A stretch of DNA of 8,781 nucleotides, taken from the NCBI GenBank assembly GCA_021812735.1, contig JAKAMV010000368.1, positions 1-8,781 on the forward strand, given 5' to 3'. A model generated the notes under the pieces. The model was given only the letters and a program-made list of their open reading frames with translations. It searched no databases and was not told the origin of the DNA. The stretch comes from Chloroflexota bacterium (GTDB taxonomy: Bacteria; Chloroflexota; Limnocylindria; Limnocylindrales; CSP1-4). Shown piece by piece: positions 4,744 through 8,781 of this stretch. The position numbers and the translations under genes are program-made. How positions within the stretch are numbered: the first letter of the stretch is position 1; every line of letters starts with the position of its first letter.

Positions 4744-7185
4744 GTGACCACGGACCGCACGCAACAACCCCGAACCGCCGCCACCCGCGATGCGCCGGAC
4801 CGGCCCGGTCCCGCGCCGGGTCAGCCCGTGCCGCCGCGCGACGGGGGCGCCGCGGCCGAGGAGCGCGTCCTCGCCGCGCGCCTGTTCGAGGCGCTCAACC
4901 GGGACCTGGTGTACCGCTTCCGGCTGGTCCCCGACCGGGGCTTCGACTACGTGAGCCCGGCCTGCCTGGCGATGACGGGCTACGCGCAGCCCGAGTTCTA
5001 CGCGGACCCGACGCTCATCGACCGTCTCATCCACCCCGACGACGCCGCGCACCTCTCGGGCCTGGCGCAGCGTTCCGCTCCCGAGGGCGAGGTGGTGCGC
5101 TGGATCCGCAAGGACGGGACGACGGTCTGGACCGAGCACCGCTCGCTGGTGGTGGAGAGCGGGGGCGGTCCGGTCGCCGTCGAGGGCATCGTGCGCGACG
5201 TCTCCGACGTGTCCTCGGCGCGCGAGCTGCTCGCCCTGCTGGACCGGTCGGCCCGCCGGTTCGTGGACCACGCCCCGGACCTCGCCCTCCTGATCGACCC
5301 GTTGGGCCGCGTCCTGCACGCGAACGAGTCCTTCCTGGCGCTGACCGGCTGGAGCGCCGAGGAGGTGGCCCTGCGCCGCTGGTCGTCCACGTTCCTGCAC
5401 CCGGACGACCTGCGGGCGGGCCGCGGCCTGCTCAACGCCGTGGAGGACGGGCGAGGGGAGACGACGGCCCCGCTGCTGCTGCGCGACGGCCGTCGCCGCG
5501 ACGTCCGGTGGTCCACGCTGGCCATTCCCGACCCGCGGCTGCGCCGCCCGTCGATCCTGGCGCTCGGCCGGGACCTGGCCGCCGAGGACGAGCGGGCGGC
5601 CGAGATCGCCCAGCTGCGGACGGCGGTCGAGGAGACGTCCGACTCGGTGGTGGTGGCCGACCTCGACGCTCGGATCATCGCGGTCAACCCGGCGTTCGAG
5701 CGGGCGACCGGGTTCGCGCGCGACGAGGCGCTCGGCCGGAACCCCCGGATCCTGCACAGCGGCCGTCACCAGCCCGCGTTCTACCAGGCGATGTGGTTGG
5801 CACTCGCCCGCGGTCGCCCGTGGCGCGGGGAGCTGGTCAACCGTCGGGCCGACGGCGGCCCCCTGGTGGAGGAGGCGTCGATCACGCCGATCCGCGACCG
5901 GTCCGGGGCCGTGGCCTCGTACGTGGCGGTCAAGCGCGACGTCACGGGCCTGCGCGAGCTGCGCGGCAGCCTGGAGGACGTGCACCGGGAGCGTGAGCGC
6001 CTGGCGGGGGCCATCGACCGCCTGTCCGCCGGCGAGGGCGCGGACGCGACCGCGGACGGGATCGCCGCGATGGTCGCCGAGCTGCCCAACGTGGTCGTCG
6101 TGGCCGTCGGCGTGGTGGACGACGAGGGTGTGGGCCACTACGCCGCGAGCAGCGGCATGTCCGCGCTCGGCTACGCGCGGGGCGAGCCGCTCGAGCCGTC
6201 CGCCCTCGCCCGCCTGGCCCGGCGTGACGCCGAGCCGTGGGTGGAGCGCTCCGGCCGATCGGCGAGCCGCGCCCGGGCCGCCCTGTTCCGACGGCTGGGC
6301 GTGGGCGCCATCGTCCACATCCCGGTCTTCCGCGACGCCCTGCCGCTGGGGGTCCTGGTCGTGGGCGGAGCCGATCCGGACGGCACCGACATCCTGGTCC
6401 AGACCGCGTCGCTCAACGAGGTGGCGGCCGTGATGCGCGCGCTGCTGGGACCCGACGCGACGACCCGGCAGGCCCGTCACGAGGCTCGGACCCGCATCGC
6501 GGGCCTGGTGGCGGAGGCGCGCTTCGAGCCCGTGTTCCAGCCCATCGTGGACCTGGTCAACGGCCGCCGGGCCGGGTTCGAGGCCCTGACGCGCTTCGCC
6601 GGGGGCACGCCGCCGGGGGCGGTGTTCGAGGGGGCCCGAGCCTGCGGCATGGAGCGCGACCTGGAGCTGGCGACGCTGCGCTCGGCGCTGACCGCCGCCG
6701 AGGGGCTGCCGGCGGACGCGTGGCTGAGCCTCAATGTCTCCGCCCGCCTGCTCGTGGGGGAGCCTGGCCTCGCGAGCCTGCTCGCCGCGAACGAGCGCGA
6801 GCTCGTGATCGAGATCGCGGACGCGGGCCGGGCAGAGGAGGCGCTGGCGGCGCGGGCCGCCCTGCGGGACATGAACGTGACCGCCCGACTGGCCGTGGAC
6901 GACGCCGGCGACGGGGCGGTCAAGCCACGCCACCTGATCGAGCTCCGCCCCGACTTCATCAAGCTGGACCTGGCCCTGATCCGTGACATCGACCGCGACG
7001 CGCACCGTCAGCAGCTGGTCCGGGGCCTCAAGGCATTTGCCCACGCCGCGGGTGGCGTGCTGATCGCGGAGGGCGTCGAGTCCATCGCCGAGCGCGGCAC
7101 GCTCATCGGGCTGGGCGTGCCCTTCGGGCAGGGGTACCTGTTCGGGCGGCCTGCCCCGGCGGCCTCCTGGAACGGCGGTCGCTGA
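4744..7185 (+). CDS. Multi-PAS/GAF sensor with C-terminal EAL cyclic-di-GMP phosphodiesterase domain
   Basis: An 813-residue, probably cytoplasmic signalling protein; no membrane helix is seen. The N-terminus (1-40) is Pro/Arg/Gln-rich linker. PAS 1 spans about 45-155 (FDYVSPACLAMTGY, IHPDD, then RWIRKDG and IVRDVSD of the PAC strand). PAS 2 is about 170-278 (FVDHAPDLALLIDPLGRVLHAN, LHPDD). PAS 3 is about 290-402 (VNPAFERATGF, LGRNPRILHSGRHQPAFY, WRGELVNRRADGG, VAVKRDVT). A coiled segment (403-425) leads to a GAF-like stretch (about 430-568). The EAL domain is about 583-805: FEALTRF with Glu613, LNVSA with Asn664, VIEIAD with Glu690, VDDAGDG with Asp719 and Asp720, FIKLD with Lys740, IAEGVES with Glu776, and GQGYLFGRP with Gln796. 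All metal-binding and catalytic positions of active EAL enzymes are present, so it likely cleaves c-di-GMP to pGpG; no GGDEF domain is present. Loop 6 is DDAGDG rather than DDFGTG, a departure discussed in the findings. The GTG at 4744 is the first in-frame start downstream of the guaD start region; its Shine-Dalgarno is poor (ggaag only 2 bases away), and the GTG at 4825 is an alternative. Confidence 0.92.
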   Translation: MTTDRTQQPRTAATRDAPDRPGPAPGQPVPPRDGGAAAEERVLAARLFEALNRDLVYRFRLVPDRGFDYVSPACLAMTGYAQPEFYADPTLIDRLIHPDDAAHLSGLAQRSAPEGEVVRWIRKDGTTVWTEHRSLVVESGGGPVAVEGIVRDVSDVSSARELLALLDRSARRFVDHAPDLALLIDPLGRVLHANESFLALTGWSAEEVALRRWSSTFLHPDDLRAGRGLLNAVEDGRGETTAPLLLRDGRRRDVRWSTLAIPDPRLRRPSILALGRDLAAEDERAAEIAQLRTAVEETSDSVVVADLDARIIAVNPAFERATGFARDEALGRNPRILHSGRHQPAFYQAMWLALARGRPWRGELVNRRADGGPLVEEASITPIRDRSGAVASYVAVKRDVTGLRELRGSLEDVHRERERLAGAIDRLSAGEGADATADGIAAMVAELPNVVVVAVGVVDDEGVGHYAASSGMSALGYARGEPLEPSALARLARRDAEPWVERSGRSASRARAALFRRLGVGAIVHIPVFRDALPLGVLVVGGADPDGTDILVQTASLNEVAAVMRALLGPDATTRQARHEARTRIAGLVAEARFEPVFQPIVDLVNGRRAGFEALTRFAGGTPPGAVFEGARACGMERDLELATLRSALTAAEGLPADAWLSLNVSARLLVGEPGLASLLAANERELVIEIADAGRAEEALAARAALRDMNVTARLAVDDAGDGAVKPRHLIELRPDFIKLDLALIRDIDRDAHRQQLVRGLKAFAHAAGGVLIAEGVESIAERGTLIGLGVPFGQGYLFGRPAPAASWNGGR

Positions 7186-7188
7186 GGT

Positions 7189-7243
7189 CCGGCTGACGCC
7201 CGGCTGACGCCCGGCTGGAGCCCGGCTGGAGCCCGGCTAGCGC
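7189..7243. repeat. Five 11-bp tandem repeats filling the convergent gap
   Basis: Five head-to-tail 11-base units start at 7189, 7200, 7211, 7222 and 7233: two copies of ccggctgacgc, two of ccggctggagc and one of ccggctagcgc. All share the core ccggct. The last unit contains the stop codon (cta on this strand) of the minus-strand MttB-family gene. A weaker sixth match (7178-7188, 6 of 11 bases, sharing gctga) contains the stop of the PAS/EAL gene. Short inverted pieces within the array (ggct-gg-agcc, agcc-c-ggct) could fold into small hairpins, but there is no T-tract on either strand, so a classical intrinsic terminator is not supported. Confidence 0.9.
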
Positions 7244-8778
7244 CCCCGTCGGCGTGCGTTCACCCGCCGGCCACGCCCCGGGCCGTCCGCGCCGTCATCG
7301 CCGCCGGCCGCCGGTTCCGGCGCTGCGGGCAGGCTGGGCAGCTCGGTCTGGCCGTCGAGGCCGGCCAGGATGATCCGGCGCAGCTCGGCGTCCACGGCCG
7401 GGTCCGTCTCGACCGGGCGGTAGCGAGCCAGGCGGCGGTCCACCTCGTCCGCGGCGCGGGCGGCGAGGTCCTTGCCGCCAGCCTTGAGCCACGCCTCGCG
7501 ATTGTCGCGCACCGTGACCGGGGAGGGGAGGTAGAGCTCCTGCTCCCAGTGCGCCGTCGTGTGCGGCGCCATGATCAGGTGCAGATCCGCCATCAGCCCG
7601 TCCACCAGATCGCGGACCGGCAGGTCGTCGAGCGGCCGGACCTCGCGCACGAAGCGGAGGGCCTGGCCGCACCAGTCGTCGTCGGCCACCAGCTTGGGGA
7701 GGCTGAACACGAGCAGGAAGTCGAGCATGCCGGGACCCGAGACGCTGTTCACGCCGGCCAGCGCCGCGATCAGCGCGGAGCCGAACGTCTCGGCGCCCGC
7801 CTGCGCGTCGAGCACCGGGCTGTCGGACAGCGCCATGTACGACTGCGTGGGCAGGCCGAGGCGCTTGCCGACCTCGACGTAGGCCGCGTCGAGCGCGAAC
7901 GCCTCGATGGCCGACATCGGCGACGACGCCTTCTTCATGTGGAACGCGGCCGGGGCGCCGCCGAACATGACGGGCGCGCCCGGCCGGATCACCTGGGCCA
8001 TGGTGATCCCCGCCAGCACGTCCACGGTGTGGAAGACCGTCGCGCCGACGGTGGTCACCGGCGCCACCAGGCCCATCAGCGTGACGGGCACGATCTCCAC
8101 CGGGATGCCGGCCTCGACGCAGTCGAGGAGGTTCTGGCACGAGTCCTCGCTGTACCGGAAGTTGCCGGAGGCGGTGATCGTGAACATCGACAGCGGCCGG
8201 GCGCGCAGGTCGTCGGCGTCCGCGCGGAACAGCCGCAGCATCTCCACCATCCGGGGCACGCCGTGCTCGGTGAACGCGCCGGACACGATCGGCTTCCTGG
8301 AGTTCGCGAGCGCCATGTACAGGCGCCAGGCGTCCGACACCTGGGGCTCGATGTCCGCGTTGGTGGAGAACGCGGTCGCGAGGTACGCGATGTGCTCGAG
8401 CCCGTCCGCGAGGCGCACGTACTCGACGAAGTCCGCCGAGGTGGCCAGCCGGACCTCGCCCGTGCGGTGGTCCTGCCACTTGAGCCCCGAGGAGCCGGGC
8501 ACGAAGTGGACGCGGTCGCCGCCGAGGTCGGCGTGGGGGCTGCCGTCGCGGTCGTAGAGCCAGAACGACGCGGGGGCGCTCGCGATGGCCCGCTCCACCA
8601 CGTCGCGCGGGAACAGGACCCGGTCACCGGCGGCGTTGGCGGGGAGGCCCGCCGCCAGGAGCCGCCGCCGCATCTCCGCGCCGCGGATCTCCATGCCCGT
8701 CTCGGCCAGCACCCGCATGGCCTCGTCGAGGATCTGGTCGATGAGCTGGTCCGAGAGGACGCGGATGACTGGTCGCAT
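7237..8778 (-). CDS. Trimethylamine methyltransferase (MttB)-family protein, non-pyrrolysine type
   Basis: A 513-residue protein of the MttB superfamily, whose members move a methyl group from a methylated amine to a corrinoid protein. The N-terminal helices ([24 protein letters not shown], from residue 8) match the usual opening of the family. The core follows: [12 protein letters not shown] (92-103), [20 protein letters not shown] (165-184), [20 protein letters not shown] (198-217), [19 protein letters not shown] (224-242), [12 protein letters not shown] (270-281), DAQAGAE (324-330) and [14 protein letters not shown] (342-355). In methanogen MttB a pyrrolysine encoded by in-frame TAG lies near the DAQ motif; here that region (about 314-324) reads through in sense codons. 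Non-pyrrolysine relatives act on glycine betaine, proline betaine, carnitine or gamma-butyrobetaine, but the substrate here cannot be assigned. The ATG at 8778 gives a normal N-terminus; the ribosome binding site lies past the window edge, so a slightly earlier start is possible. Residues 484-513 form an added low-complexity tail, Pro/Ala/Gly/Asp then strongly Arg-rich. No corrinoid protein or corrinoid methyltransferase is in view; they may lie outside. It converges with the PAS/EAL gene. Confidence 0.87.
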   Translation of the reverse strand: MRPVIRVLSDQLIDQILDEAMRVLAETGMEIRGAEMRRRLLAAGLPANAAGDRVLFPRDVVERAIASAPASFWLYDRDGSPHADLGGDRVHFVPGSSGLKWQDHRTGEVRLATSADFVEYVRLADGLEHIAYLATAFSTNADIEPQVSDAWRLYMALANSRKPIVSGAFTEHGVPRMVEMLRLFRADADDLRARPLSMFTITASGNFRYSEDSCQNLLDCVEAGIPVEIVPVTLMGLVAPVTTVGATVFHTVDVLAGITMAQVIRPGAPVMFGGAPAAFHMKKASSPMSAIEAFALDAAYVEVGKRLGLPTQSYMALSDSPVLDAQAGAETFGSALIAALAGVNSVSGPGMLDFLLVFSLPKLVADDDWCGQALRFVREVRPLDDLPVRDLVDGLMADLHLIMAPHTTAHWEQELYLPSPVTVRDNREAWLKAGGKDLAARAADEVDRRLARYRPVETDPAVDAELRRIILAGLDGQTELPSLPAAPEPAAGGDDGADGPGRGRRVNARRRGR

Positions 8779-8781
8779 GGG

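Noticed and set aside
4572..4784. 71-residue N-terminal extension of guanine deaminase
   Set aside because: The extension is unlike any amidohydrolase N-terminus, would overlap the divergent PAS/EAL start, and the ATG at 4571 gives a normal family length.
3564..5996. Long plus-strand open frame (810 codons) across guaD, the spacer and half of the PAS/EAL gene
   Set aside because: It spans two genes with clear family motifs in other frames and the divergent spacer, and its product is compositionally biased.
4732..7044. Long open frame on the minus strand (770 codons) opposite the PAS/EAL gene
   Set aside because: The translation is Arg/Gly/Val/Gln-rich with no recognisable fold, while the plus strand encodes clear PAS and EAL motifs. 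It is a GC-content shadow.
7186..7243. Bidirectional intrinsic terminator in the convergent gap
   Set aside because: Only 4-5 bp hairpins can be drawn and no T-tract follows on either strand; the tandem-repeat description explains the sequence better.
7189..7243. CRISPR-like array
   Set aside because: Units are 11 bases, directly abutting and without spacers, so this is a simple tandem repeat.

Overview
The window is very GC-rich, roughly three quarters G+C by eye, and densely coded. It has short or negative intergenic distances, third codon positions dominated by G and C, and GTG used as a start codon. Gene content is bacterial: a PIG-V-type membrane mannosyltransferase, a CE4 polysaccharide deacetylase on a Ser/Pro/Ala stalk, a guanine deaminase, a PAS/EAL cyclic-di-GMP phosphodiesterase and a trimethylamine methyltransferase (MttB)-family protein. 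This combination, the Pro/Ser stalk and the EAL sequence style suggest a high-GC Chloroflexota (Limnocylindria-like) or, less likely, an actinobacterium. That placement is an inference from style, because the window holds no rRNA or marker gene.

Region 1 (1-3205, plus strand) is an envelope-glycan operon of three genes. It begins with the 3' part of a polytopic membrane protein with a soluble C-terminal domain. Next comes a complete PIG-V-like mannosyltransferase, then a membrane-anchored CE4 deacetylase. Both junctions are 4-base start/stop overlaps (ATGA at 1110, GTGA at 2186), so the three are probably co-transcribed and translationally coupled. The likely theme is transfer of lipid-linked sugar across or at the membrane, followed by deacetylation of an exported glycan.

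Region 2 (3228-4571, minus strand) is guanine deaminase (guaD), convergent with the deacetylase at a distance of 22 bases. Region 3 is a 172-base divergent spacer (4572-4743) that should carry the promoters for guaD and for the next gene. Region 4 (4744-7185, plus strand) is an 813-residue sensor protein with three PAS domains, a GAF-like segment and a C-terminal EAL domain with no GGDEF. Region 5 (7186-7236) is a 51-base convergent gap made almost entirely of 11-bp tandem repeats. Region 6 (7237-8778, minus strand) is an MttB-family protein with no in-frame amber codon, so it is of the non-pyrrolysine type. Its start lies 3 bases from the window edge.

No tRNA, rRNA, CRISPR array, insertion sequence, prophage or defence gene is visible. 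I see no clear new multi-gene system. The points most worth a second look are the repeat-built convergent junction, the orphan MttB homologue, the divergent guanine deaminase/c-di-GMP phosphodiesterase pair, and the coupled mannosyltransferase-deacetylase operon.
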